12,051 bases of DNA, taken from positions 1 to 12,051 of the forward strand of contig JAIEOG010000398.1 of NCBI GenBank assembly GCA_019750655.1, written 5' to 3'. A program made the translations under genes and the position numbers. The stretch is from a bacterium (GTDB lineage Bacteria > Bdellovibrionota > FAC87 > UBA2466). The notes beneath the pieces were generated by a model, which had not been told where the DNA came from, made no database searches, and worked only from the letters and a program-made list of their open reading frames with translations. Shown piece after piece: positions 5,397 through 12,011 of the stretch (the stretch's first letter is position 1; every line of letters begins with the position of its first letter).

Positions 5397-6785
5397 ATGT
5401 TAGACCAAACCCCCACAACGAAAAGCCAGACAATGAAAGCCCATACCATGACTGCTGCCGCGCAACCTGATTACCGCGTTTGCAAAGAAGCGATGCAAGA
5501 CGCCGAAGTCTTCAAACGCCTGGCCGAGTGGGGCCGTAAGGAAATCGAAATCGCGGAAACAGAAATGCCTGGGTTGATGGCCCTGCGCGAAGAATTCGGC
5601 AAAACGCAGCCACTCAAAGGCGCTCGCATCACCGGCTGCCTGCACATGACGATTCAGACTGCAGTCCTGATCGAAACGCTCACGCACTTGGGTGCGAAGG
5701 TCCGCTGGTCCTCTTGCAATATTTTCTCGACGCAAGACCACGCTGCCGTGGCGGTTGCCGCCGCTGGCACTCCGGTTTTCGCTTGGAAAGGCGAAACTGA
5801 AGAAGAATTTAACTGGTGCATCGAACAGTCCATCCTCGGTTGGGGCGAAGAAGGCTACAACCTTATTCTGGATGATGGCGGCGATCTTACCAACATGATG
5901 CACGAAGACCGTTTTGCCGATGCGATGAAAAAGATCATCGGCCTTTCTGAAGAAACCACCACGGGCGTGCACAACCTCGAAAAATTGCAAAAAGCCGGCA
6001 AACTCAAAGTGCCTGCCATCAATATCAACGACTCCGTCACCAAATCGAAGTTCGATAACCTCTATGGTTGCCGCGAAAGCTTGGCAGACGGCATCAAACG
6101 CGCCACCGACGTCATGCTCGCGGGCAAAGTCGTCGTCATTGCCGGTTATGGCGATGTGGGCAAAGGCTGTGCGGATTCCATGCGCAGCTACGGCTCTCGC
6201 GTTCTCGTCACCGAAATCGATCCCATTTGTGCGCTCCAAGCCGCGATGGAAGGCTTTGAAGTCGTCACCATGGAACAGGCCGCACCGCTGGCGGACATTT
6301 TCGTCACCACAACGGGCTGCTGCGATATCGTCACTGAAAAACACTTCAATGTGATGAAAAGCGGCGCGATTGTCTGCAACATCGGCCACTTTGATATCGA
6401 AATCGACATGGCTTGGCTAAACGCCAATTCCAAAATGGAAGAGATCAAGCCACAGGTTGATATCCACACCCTGAAAAATGGGCACAAGGTCATCGTGCTG
6501 GCCAAAGGCCGGCTAGTGAACCTCGGTTGCGCCACAGGCCACCCGAGCTTCGTGATGAGCAACTCCTTCAGCAACCAAGTCATTGCGCAGATGGAGCTCT
6601 ACAAGAACACGGCGAAGTACTCCGAAAACAAGGTCTACCGCTTACCGAAAGAGCTCGACGAAAAAGTCGCAGCCTTACACTTGGGCAAAATCGGCGTGAA
6701 CCTAACGAAGCTCTCCGACAAACAGTCGAAGTACTTGGGCCTGAGCCAAAGCGGCCCGTTCAAACCCGAGCATTACCGCTACTAA
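5397..6785 (+). CDS. ahcY: Adenosylhomocysteinase (S-adenosyl-L-homocysteine hydrolase)
   Basis: Splits S-adenosylhomocysteine, the product inhibitor of methyltransferases, reversibly into homocysteine and adenosine, using tightly bound NAD. The sequence of 462 residues contains GCLHMT (H83), SSCNIFSTQDHAA, LDDGGDLTN (D159/D160), EETTTGVHN, TKSKFDNLYGCRES (K216, D220, N221), the Rossmann motif AGYGDVGKG at about 249-257, NIGHFD, GHPSFVMSNSF and the C-terminal GPFKPEHYRY. All catalytic and NAD-binding residues I know are present. It lacks the roughly 40-residue insertion found in many bacterial enzymes and resembles the shorter, animal-like form, but has about 24 poorly conserved N-terminal residues and about 10 extra residues before AEWGRKEI. 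The start is uncertain: ATG 5397 has AGAGGG only 2 nt away; ATG 5433 and ATG 5448 are alternatives. Expressed alone or with its own promoter in the 114-bp divergent gap. Confidence 0.97.
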   Translation: MLDQTPTTKSQTMKAHTMTAAAQPDYRVCKEAMQDAEVFKRLAEWGRKEIEIAETEMPGLMALREEFGKTQPLKGARITGCLHMTIQTAVLIETLTHLGAKVRWSSCNIFSTQDHAAVAVAAAGTPVFAWKGETEEEFNWCIEQSILGWGEEGYNLILDDGGDLTNMMHEDRFADAMKKIIGLSEETTTGVHNLEKLQKAGKLKVPAININDSVTKSKFDNLYGCRESLADGIKRATDVMLAGKVVVIAGYGDVGKGCADSMRSYGSRVLVTEIDPICALQAAMEGFEVVTMEQAAPLADIFVTTTGCCDIVTEKHFNVMKSGAIVCNIGHFDIEIDMAWLNANSKMEEIKPQVDIHTLKNGHKVIVLAKGRLVNLGCATGHPSFVMSNSFSNQVIAQMELYKNTAKYSENKVYRLPKELDEKVAALHLGKIGVNLTKLSDKQSKYLGLSQSGPFKPEHYRY

Positions 6786-6845
6786 GCAGCTCGGAGCCTC
6801 ATTATGCGCCGCACCGTTTCCTAAGAGCGTCTTTCGACGATAATA

Positions 6846-6877
6846 GGGAGAGCCCCATATTCTGGGACTTCTCTCCC
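6846..6877 (+). promoter_or_regulatory. Inverted repeat in the leader of the MinD-like gene
   Basis: GGGAGAG (6846-6852) and CTCTCCC (6871-6877) are exact reverse complements, with a further CCC/GGG pairing possible inside the 18-nt loop. The structure ends 13 nt before the GTG at 6891 and just before the ribosome-binding AGGA. It is followed by CTCTAGG, not a T-run, so a leader hairpin is more likely than a terminator for ahcY. Confidence 0.35.
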
Positions 6878-6890
6878 CTCTAGGACTACC

Positions 6891-7886
6891 GTGACGTTTA
6901 ACCGCCTCAAACAGCCCGGCGCGTCGTTTGATCCGCGTGCGGTCAATATCCCCTCTCGAGGGATTGGTCCGCTTCCAACGGCCAAAACCGTTTGGGCGAT
7001 TGGCGGCGGCAAGGGCGGCATTGGCAAGACACTCCTGACCTCCAACATGGCGGTCTATCTTTCTTGGATTAACAAACGCGTCGTTGTCGTCGATCTCGAT
7101 CTAGGCGGCTCCAACCTGCACACGAGTCTGGGCGTAGAAGCCCCGACGAAAACATTGAGCGATCTCGTTCTGGGAAAGACGGATCGCATCGCCGATCTGC
7201 TGCAACCCACGAGCATCCGTGGCCTCCAGATCATCTCCGGTGCCTTTGACCCCATTGGCATCACTAGTCTCCACCACGCCCAGCGCACGCGCCTCATACG
7301 CCAGATTGATGCGATAGATGCCGATTTCGTTTTGCTCGACCTAGGCGCCGGCACGAGCTCCAGCACCTTAGACTTTTTTCTCGCAGCCGAACGCAAAATC
7401 ATTCTCGTCACACCCGAGCCGACGAGCATTGAAAATGCCTATCGCTTTATCAAACTCGCCTTCTACCGCATGCTCCGCGCCGCCACACCTTCCCCCGAAG
7501 CCCGCCACCTGATCGAACAGGCGATGGACCTAAAGAATGCCTACGGCATCAAGAGCCCCCGCGACCTGCTCCAAGAGATGCGCCGTCTATCTCCGGATCA
7601 CGGCGTGGCGCTCGAAAAACTCATGGCAGATTTTTCGCTAAGCCTCATCGTGAATCAGGTCCGCGCGAAATCGGAGTCCGATATCGGCAAGTCCATCCAG
7701 CTTGTCTGCGAACGCTACTTCGGAATGCGCGTGGACTACATGGGCTACTTGCCTTACGACACTGCCGTCTGGCAGTCCGTCCGCCGCCGAATGCCGTTTC
7801 TCATCGATGCGCCTCACAGCATCGCCGTCACACACCTTGAAAGCATCTTGCGCAATCTGCTCAAGCCCGCTGGAGAAAAGCGATGA
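6891..7886 (+). CDS. MinD/ParA-family P-loop ATPase
   Basis: Cytoplasmic deviant-Walker ATPase of the SIMIBI class, which typically dimerises on ATP and positions cellular structures on membrane or nucleoid. Residues 34-60 read VWAIGGGKGGIGKT, with signature lysine K41 and Walker lysine K46. Walker A' is VVVVDLDLGG (64-73) and Walker B is VLLDLGAG (147-154). At 331 residues it is longer than MinD, with extra helical sequence at about 192-245. It resembles FlhG/MinD paralogues but lacks the N-terminal DQAxxLR activation motif of FlhG, and no flagellar gene is nearby. GTG 6891 was taken as start because AGGA lies about 6 nt upstream. The next gene, a J-like/HTH protein, overlaps its stop by 4 bp (ATGA), so the two are coupled and probably act together. 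The cargo is unknown. Confidence 0.9.
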   Translation: MTFNRLKQPGASFDPRAVNIPSRGIGPLPTAKTVWAIGGGKGGIGKTLLTSNMAVYLSWINKRVVVVDLDLGGSNLHTSLGVEAPTKTLSDLVLGKTDRIADLLQPTSIRGLQIISGAFDPIGITSLHHAQRTRLIRQIDAIDADFVLLDLGAGTSSSTLDFFLAAERKIILVTPEPTSIENAYRFIKLAFYRMLRAATPSPEARHLIEQAMDLKNAYGIKSPRDLLQEMRRLSPDHGVALEKLMADFSLSLIVNQVRAKSESDIGKSIQLVCERYFGMRVDYMGYLPYDTAVWQSVRRRMPFLIDAPHSIAVTHLESILRNLLKPAGEKR

Positions 7887-8593
7887 GCGAGAACTACTAC
7901 GAGCTTTTGAAAGTCAGCCCGCGCGCTACCGTTGCCGAAATTGTGACCGCCTACCATGCCGCTCGCAACGCTTTCTCGCCAGACTCTATTGCCGTCTACT
8001 CTCTTTTCTCCGCCGAAGATGCCCAGACGGAGCTCAAGAAACTCGAAGAAGCCTATTTCACATTGTCCAACATCGACCGACGCCGAGAGTACGATCGCAG
8101 ACTCCAGCAAGGGACCGTCCCCTCGGCTCCCGCGTCTGCGCCGGCAACAGCTCCGAGCGCCCCTCTCGCTCCAGTAGTACGCCTAGTGCCGACTCCAGCA
8201 GCACCAGCGGCCGCGCCTTCGCCTCAGCCTCTCCCCAGCACTCAGCCTTTTCCCGCTCCGGCTTTTTTCCCGCAACCCCCTTACTCCGTCACCCCGACAG
8301 CATTTCCCGCTGCCCCCTCGACACCCCCAATGCCCCCCGAAGGCGTCACGGGCGCCTGGATGGCCCAAGCACGTGAACGCCAAGGCATGACGATTGAAGA
8401 TGTCGCCCAGCTGACAAAGATCCCCGCGCGCACCATCGCCGCGATTGAAACGGAAAACCTCTCCACGCTTCCCGCCCGTGTCTACCTCCAGGGCTTTCTG
8501 CGCAACCTCGCCCGCCAGTACCATATGGATGCAACGGCCACGATCCAGACCTACCTCGCTCGAATCGACTCGCTAAAAAAGGGCGCGGCCTAG
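7883..8593 (+). CDS. J-like domain and RodZ-type HTH fusion protein with proline-rich linker
   Basis: Of 236 residues, 1-75 resemble a J-domain (YYELLKVSPRATVAEIVTAYHAAR, then LKKLEEAYFTLSN and RRREYDRRL). The catalytic HPD of true DnaJ cochaperones is absent: the loop reads FSPDS (31-35), so it probably cannot stimulate Hsp70. Residues 79-153 are a low-complexity Pro/Ala-rich linker. Residues 154-234 form an HTH domain of the RodZ/HTH_25 type (ARERQGMTIEDVAQLTKIP, then LPARVYLQGFLRNLARQY). No transmembrane segment follows, unlike RodZ. The ATG overlaps the MinD-like stop by 4 bp, pointing to a partner protein for that ATPase. RodZ-type HTH domains bind the actin MreB rather than DNA, so a cytoskeletal or polar role is possible; a DNA-binding role is not excluded. 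Confidence 0.8.
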   Translation: MSENYYELLKVSPRATVAEIVTAYHAARNAFSPDSIAVYSLFSAEDAQTELKKLEEAYFTLSNIDRRREYDRRLQQGTVPSAPASAPATAPSAPLAPVVRLVPTPAAPAAAPSPQPLPSTQPFPAPAFFPQPPYSVTPTAFPAAPSTPPMPPEGVTGAWMAQARERQGMTIEDVAQLTKIPARTIAAIETENLSTLPARVYLQGFLRNLARQYHMDATATIQTYLARIDSLKKGAA

Positions 8594-8624
8594 CTATTTT
8601 CCGCCGCATCAGCCATAAAGCGGC

Positions 8625-9608
8625 ATGGCCGAAACCGTTGAAATCCGCGTACTACCCGAGCAGCTCGGGGACGCGTCCAGCCGCCGTCTGGACGCCTGGC
8701 TAGCCGATCAAACCGGGCTCAGCCGTGCTTTTATCCAAAGCCAAATCGAAGCGGGTGGTGTGCGTCTGAATGGCGATGTCCCGCGCAAGGCCGGGCAAGC
8801 GGTCCGCGCTGGCGACACCATAACGGCTCAGTGGGCGAAACCCGAAGCCCCAGGAGCGGCCACCCCCATTCGGGCCGATTTAGAAATCCTGTGGGAAGAC
8901 GAATACCTTCTCGTACTCAACAAACCGCAAGGGCTCGTCGTCCACCCGGCGCCTTCCCACACGGGCGCGACACTCGTCCACCACCTCCTCTCGCATTTCG
9001 AAAGCGAGGGTGAAAATGATTTTGAAGACACCGATCGCCCTGGGATCGTGCACCGCTTAGATAAGGGCACAAGCGGGGTGCTTCTCGTCGGCAAAAAGCG
9101 CGAAACCGCAGAAAAACTCTCGGCACTGTTCAAATCCCGAGAAATCGTAAAAACCTACGAAGCAATCGCCTGGGGAAAGATGGGAAGAAGCGGGCGATTC
9201 GATTCCGCCATTGGGCGCGATCGTAAGAATCGACGGAAAATGAGTTCGCGCACAGCGAAATCTCGCCCCGCACTCACCGACTGGGAGAGCGCCCAGGCGT
9301 TCACACACTTTACGCATGTCCGGCTTTTTCCGCTCACAGGCCGCACACACCAGCTGCGTGTGCATTTGGCGGAGGGGGGCAACCCCATCGTGGGCGACCC
9401 AGTTTACGGCAGCGGAATGACGGCACAGCGCAAGCGTCAGCTCTCCCAATCCGTCGCAGAAGCCGTTGAAGCGCTGGATGCGACATTGCTCCACGCTGCA
9501 CGTCTGCAATTTACGCATCCGGAGACCGGCCAGAAACTCGACCTTCAGGCCCCGAGGCCCGCGGTCTTTGAAACCATGTTAGACTGCCTGCGGAAACACG
9601 ACACATGA
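8625..9608 (+). CDS. RluA/RluD-family RNA pseudouridine synthase
   Basis: Converts uridines in ribosomal (or transfer) RNA to pseudouridine. Of 327 residues, about 15-75 form an S4 RNA-binding domain (RRLDAWLADQTGLSRAFIQSQI, then GGVRLNGD and AGDTI). The catalytic domain follows: LVLNKPQGLVVHP, IVHRLDKGTSGVLLV with catalytic D146, and PLTGRTHQLRVHLA. Architecture and length match RluD, which modifies 23S rRNA helix 69; RluD is the best guess, but RluC-like specificity is possible, so no symbol is given. It starts 31 bp after the HTH gene and shares its stop with the PgeF-type gene (ATGA). Pseudouridine synthase followed by yfiH/pgeF is a common pairing in bacteria (rluD-yfiH in E. coli). No strong ribosome-binding site precedes the ATG. 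Confidence 0.93.
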   Translation: MAETVEIRVLPEQLGDASSRRLDAWLADQTGLSRAFIQSQIEAGGVRLNGDVPRKAGQAVRAGDTITAQWAKPEAPGAATPIRADLEILWEDEYLLVLNKPQGLVVHPAPSHTGATLVHHLLSHFESEGENDFEDTDRPGIVHRLDKGTSGVLLVGKKRETAEKLSALFKSREIVKTYEAIAWGKMGRSGRFDSAIGRDRKNRRKMSSRTAKSRPALTDWESAQAFTHFTHVRLFPLTGRTHQLRVHLAEGGNPIVGDPVYGSGMTAQRKRQLSQSVAEAVEALDATLLHAARLQFTHPETGQKLDLQAPRPAVFETMLDCLRKHDT

Positions 9609-10207
9609 CCCCTTCTTGGATCCAGTATGGTTTTTCGATTGAGCCGAAGGGCCAGACGGCGCCGTATTTTGAACAAGTCCATGGCCGCGAAGTAATCGAC
9701 TTAGACACCCCTGCTACCGGACTTCCGAAGGCTGACGCAGGATTTACCCGCCGGAACGGCCAGGAGGTATTTGCCTTCACGGCAGATTGCTTACCCGTGC
9801 TGCTCTATGGCCCGCGTCCCGATTCTGCGATCGCCGCTATCCACGCAGGCTGGCGCGGGGCCCTTGCCGGCATCATCCGCGCTACGCTCGAGAGCTGGCC
9901 AGAAAACACTTCGGAAACGACAGCGATCTTGGGCCCAAGCCTCGGTGTTTGCTGTTTCCAAGTTCGCGAAGATTTTGTGCGCGCATTCCAAGAGGCCGGC
10001 AAACCCGTTGAGCGTTTTCTCCAGGAGCGTGCAGGCAGCCTGTATTTTGACTTAACCCGTTATGCGGTAGAGATCGAACTCGCTGGCGTGGCGCTTATCG
10101 TCGACAAACACGTGAAGTGCACCTTTTGCTCCGAACCGCTGCTGCCTTCCTACCGCCGCAATGGCAAAGCCGATCCGCGTATCCGTTCTTGGATCCGAAA
10201 GATCTAA
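9605..10207 (+). CDS. pgeF: PgeF/YfiH-type laccase-domain protein (peptidoglycan editing or purine nucleoside phosphorylase)
   Basis: Members of this family have been described as peptidoglycan-editing factors, and as purine nucleoside phosphorylases/adenosine deaminases with a metal site. The key motifs are intact: QVHG with H26, TADCLPVL with C62, HAGWRGALAG with H80, GPSLGVCCFQV with C116/C117, and KCTFCSEP, SYRR. The spacings H26-C62-H80 match the metal ligands of the E. coli protein. At 200 residues it is shorter than the usual 240-260: about 45 residues normally found between the first strand and QVHG are missing. An upstream start is blocked by an in-frame TGA at 9569. It overlaps the RluD-family stop by 4 bp and converges on rimI with a 4-bp overlap. 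The family is certain; the cellular activity is inferred. Confidence 0.9.
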   Translation: MTPSWIQYGFSIEPKGQTAPYFEQVHGREVIDLDTPATGLPKADAGFTRRNGQEVFAFTADCLPVLLYGPRPDSAIAAIHAGWRGALAGIIRATLESWPENTSETTAILGPSLGVCCFQVREDFVRAFQEAGKPVERFLQERAGSLYFDLTRYAVEIELAGVALIVDKHVKCTFCSEPLLPSYRRNGKADPRIRSWIRKI

Positions 10208-10668
10208 CGGGACAGCTCGCGGCCCCAACGCATCAAAAACGCATCACGCCCCGGACCATAGTATGCGGGCCGTCGGCCGAGGCGCTCAAACCCGTTTGAA
10301 GCGTAGAGCCCAATCGCAGCCGTGTTATCTACTTCCACTTCCAAAAATGCGCGGTCGACTCCAGGGCTTTTCAGCGCCGCTTGCAAAAGCGTGGATCCGA
10401 TGCCCAGGCGGCGATCGCTTGGCGCTGTTGCTATGGAAATAATATCGAGATCGCCCTGTACTAAGAGTGCCAGGAAATAGCCCCGCAAGCGCGGGCCAGT
10501 CGCAGAGGGCGTGAAATACCCAAGGGCTAAGCGGTGTTCGTGGCAGAGAAAGTACGCGAACTCTTTTTCGGACCAGAGGAGTGGAAAACTCTGAGCTGCA
10601 ATTTCTCGGATCGCATCGACGTGCAGAATGCGGACAGGCTCAATGGCGTACAGAGCCTCCGAGTTCAT
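10204..10668 (-). CDS. rimI: RimI-type GNAT N-acetyltransferase
   Basis: Transfers acetyl from acetyl-CoA, in RimI to the N-terminus of ribosomal protein S18; other protein or small-molecule targets are possible. The 154-residue protein has motif A at about 75-95 (DIISIATAPSDRRLGIGSTLL, with RRLGIG as the pyrophosphate loop) and motif B LEVEVDNTAAIGLYASNGF, then GRRPAYYGPGRDAFLM, close to the RimI pattern. The start at ATG 10668 overlaps the stop of the SurA-like gene (ATGA); the frame extends further upstream, but that portion is a shadow of the SurA-like gene. The 3' end overlaps the PgeF-type gene. RimI is the best call, though the substrate is not visible from sequence. Confidence 0.88.
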   Translation of the reverse strand: MNSEALYAIEPVRILHVDAIREIAAQSFPLLWSEKEFAYFLCHEHRLALGYFTPSATGPRLRGYFLALLVQGDLDIISIATAPSDRRLGIGSTLLQAALKSPGVDRAFLEVEVDNTAAIGLYASNGFERLGRRPAYYGPGRDAFLMRWGRELSR

Positions 10669-11333
10669 CCTTCGAGATAATTCGTCACTGAGTACTTTCG
10701 TTTGAGGAGCAGCACCCACTCCTCCAGCTCTTTGCGCATACGTTCCTTGCGCAATTCCTGGGAAGCCGCGGGCCGCATCTTCACGAGTTCCTTCTCGTCC
10801 GGCTGGCGATCCGGAGGCGCTTTCTGGCGCAGGTAGGCGTCCACCTCGGAAGGCGTCACGAAGGGCGTCATGGTCTCCACCCGACGTTGTAGGAATCTCT
10901 CGACTTGCAGACTCTTCCATATGCTTTCTACCGCTGCGGGATCGGTCTTACCATAGGTGGAAAGGATCTGGTTCCAGGCTTTCGAACGGGGCGCCTTCTT
11001 GCGATCGGCAACTTCCTTCTCAGCCGCCGAGCGAGGCCCCCCATCAAATTTCAGCGCTTTAAGTTCTGCGTAGACCATCTCCTCAAGAAGCAGCCTCTGC
11101 AGTGCAGACTTCAGCTCTCCCGAGGCTTCTTTGGCCAGGGGCTCCTGTTTGTCGCGGTAACGCTTCAACGCTAGGAAAAAACGCGCATCTGAAACGGTGA
11201 TCGTTTGGCCATCGATTTTGGCCGCCATACCGTCCACCAAAATGCGATCGCCAACGACCGTCGCGGTGGGCTTTGCCGCCCACCCGCCAGAAACGTTGAG
11301 CGCGAGCGCTATCAGCCAGCCAAGACGACGCAC
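10665..11333 (-). CDS. Secreted SurA-N-like periplasmic chaperone-type protein without PPIase domain
   Basis: Probably a periplasmic folding or outer-membrane-protein chaperone. The GTG start at 11333 has GGAG 5 nt upstream (inside ridA) and a 20-residue signal peptide (MRRLGWLIALALNVSGGWAA). After it VVGDRILVDGMAAKIDGQTITVSDARFF (26-53), then an LQRLLLEEMVYAEL helix and a charged helical region, resemble the SurA N-terminal domain: a strand, a starter helix, then helices. The rotamase (parvulin) domain that normally follows is absent, and the total is only 222 residues. The C-terminal ~45 residues are a highly charged helix. The gene overlaps ridA by 22 bp and rimI by 4 bp, so it is translationally coupled to both. 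The SurA_N assignment is by pattern recognition and moderate; a general lipid- or peptide-binding role is an alternative. Confidence 0.6.
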   Translation of the reverse strand: MRRLGWLIALALNVSGGWAAKPTATVVGDRILVDGMAAKIDGQTITVSDARFFLALKRYRDKQEPLAKEASGELKSALQRLLLEEMVYAELKALKFDGGPRSAAEKEVADRKKAPRSKAWNQILSTYGKTDPAAVESIWKSLQVERFLQRRVETMTPFVTPSEVDAYLRQKAPPDRQPDEKELVKMRPAASQELRKERMRKELEEWVLLLKRKYSVTNYLEG

Positions 11334-11689
11334 TCAATCTCCACCAGCGCACCTTTGGGTAGCGCCGAAACTTGCACCGTCGAGCGAGCCGGGTAAGGCG
11401 CTTTTAGAAACGATGCATAGATTTCATTGAAGGCCGCGAAGTCGCCCATATTCGTCAGGAACACAGTCGACTTAACTACACGCGTGAAATCGAGCCCTTG
11501 GGATTGCAAAAGCCCTTGGATGTTTTCCATGACCTTACGCGTCTGCGCTTGAATATCCGTTCCTACGATCACGCCCGATTTCGGGTCCAAAGGCACTTGG
11601 CCAGAGAAGAAAATCAAATCGCCAACACGAATGCCTTGAGAATAAGGCCCGATCGCTTGTGGCGCCTTGTCTGTCTGAATGGGTTTCAT
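11312..11689 (-). CDS. ridA: RidA enamine/imine deaminase
   Basis: Hydrolyses reactive 2-aminoacrylate and related enamine/imine intermediates to 2-keto acids, protecting pyridoxal-5'-phosphate enzymes from damage. The 125-residue length is typical. Family signatures are KAPQAIGPYSQGI at the N-terminus, IFFSGQVPLDPKSG, QTRKVMENIQGLL, VVKSTVFLTNMGDFAAFNEIY and the PYPARSTVQVSALPKGALVEIE end, with the catalytic Arg in PARS. All looks functional. The ATG at 11689 overlaps the stop of the preceding small gene (ATGA), and the SurA-like gene begins inside ridA. The operon context gives no specific substrate. Confidence 0.96.
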   Translation of the reverse strand: MKPIQTDKAPQAIGPYSQGIRVGDLIFFSGQVPLDPKSGVIVGTDIQAQTRKVMENIQGLLQSQGLDFTRVVKSTVFLTNMGDFAAFNEIYASFLKAPYPARSTVQVSALPKGALVEIECVVLAG

Positions 11690-12003
11690 TTGCTCTCCTT
11701 TTTGGCGCCTTTTTTAGGTTCGAACGAGATCTTGGCTTCCACTTTCACGGAATGGCTATCCGTGAGCTTTGATAAAAAGGCGCCAATCTCGTTGCCTACT
11801 ACTTTATACAAATCGTCTTTGCGGCGGTTCATGCCATCGAGAAATAGGCCGACGGCTTCTTTGGGGAGTTTTCTCTCGCGCAAGTAGTTGCGGACGGATT
11901 CTTCCGTCATAAAGTACGTGGCCAACCCTGCAGAAGTCAGGTCTTTAACCGCTTCCGCCCACCAGGGTTTTTCGCCTTCGGGCTTTTCTTTTTCGTCAGG
12001 CAT
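11686..12003 (-). CDS. Small conserved helical protein, phasin-like, function unknown
   Basis: A 105-residue cytoplasmic protein with no clear catalytic motif. An acidic, lysine-rich start (PDEKEKPEGEKPWW) leads into helices such as AVKDLTSAGLATYFMTEESV and RERKLPKEAVGLFL, then DDLYKVVGNEIGAFLSKL and a strand SVKVEAKISFEPKK with a basic tail. The arrangement recalls small phasin-type proteins found near envelope genes in deltaproteobacteria, but I cannot confirm that. The start ATG 12003 has GAGG 6 nt before it; a TTG at 12015 adds only 4 residues. It is first of a four-gene overlapping set and its stop overlaps ridA (ATGA). Confidence 0.65.
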   Translation of the reverse strand: MPDEKEKPEGEKPWWAEAVKDLTSAGLATYFMTEESVRNYLRERKLPKEAVGLFLDGMNRRKDDLYKVVGNEIGAFLSKLTDSHSVKVEAKISFEPKKGAKKESK

Positions 12004-12011
12004 AGATTTCC

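Noticed and set aside
5400..6389. 329-codon open frame antisense to ahcY
   Set aside because: It is a shadow of a highly conserved enzyme gene, and its composition is biased as expected from the opposite strand of that codon use.
6891..7886. Assignment as FlhG (flagellar number regulator)
   Set aside because: No FlhF, flagellar gene or N-terminal DQAxxLR motif is visible, so only the MinD/ParA family is claimed.
8603..8624. 5-bp GCCGC/GCGGC hairpin before the RluD-family start
   Set aside because: The stem is short with a 12-nt loop and could arise by chance in GC-rich sequence.
10669..10920. Upstream extension of the rimI frame
   Set aside because: It lies entirely inside the SurA-like gene and matches no acetyltransferase sequence; ATG 10668 gives a normal RimI length and an ATGA overlap.
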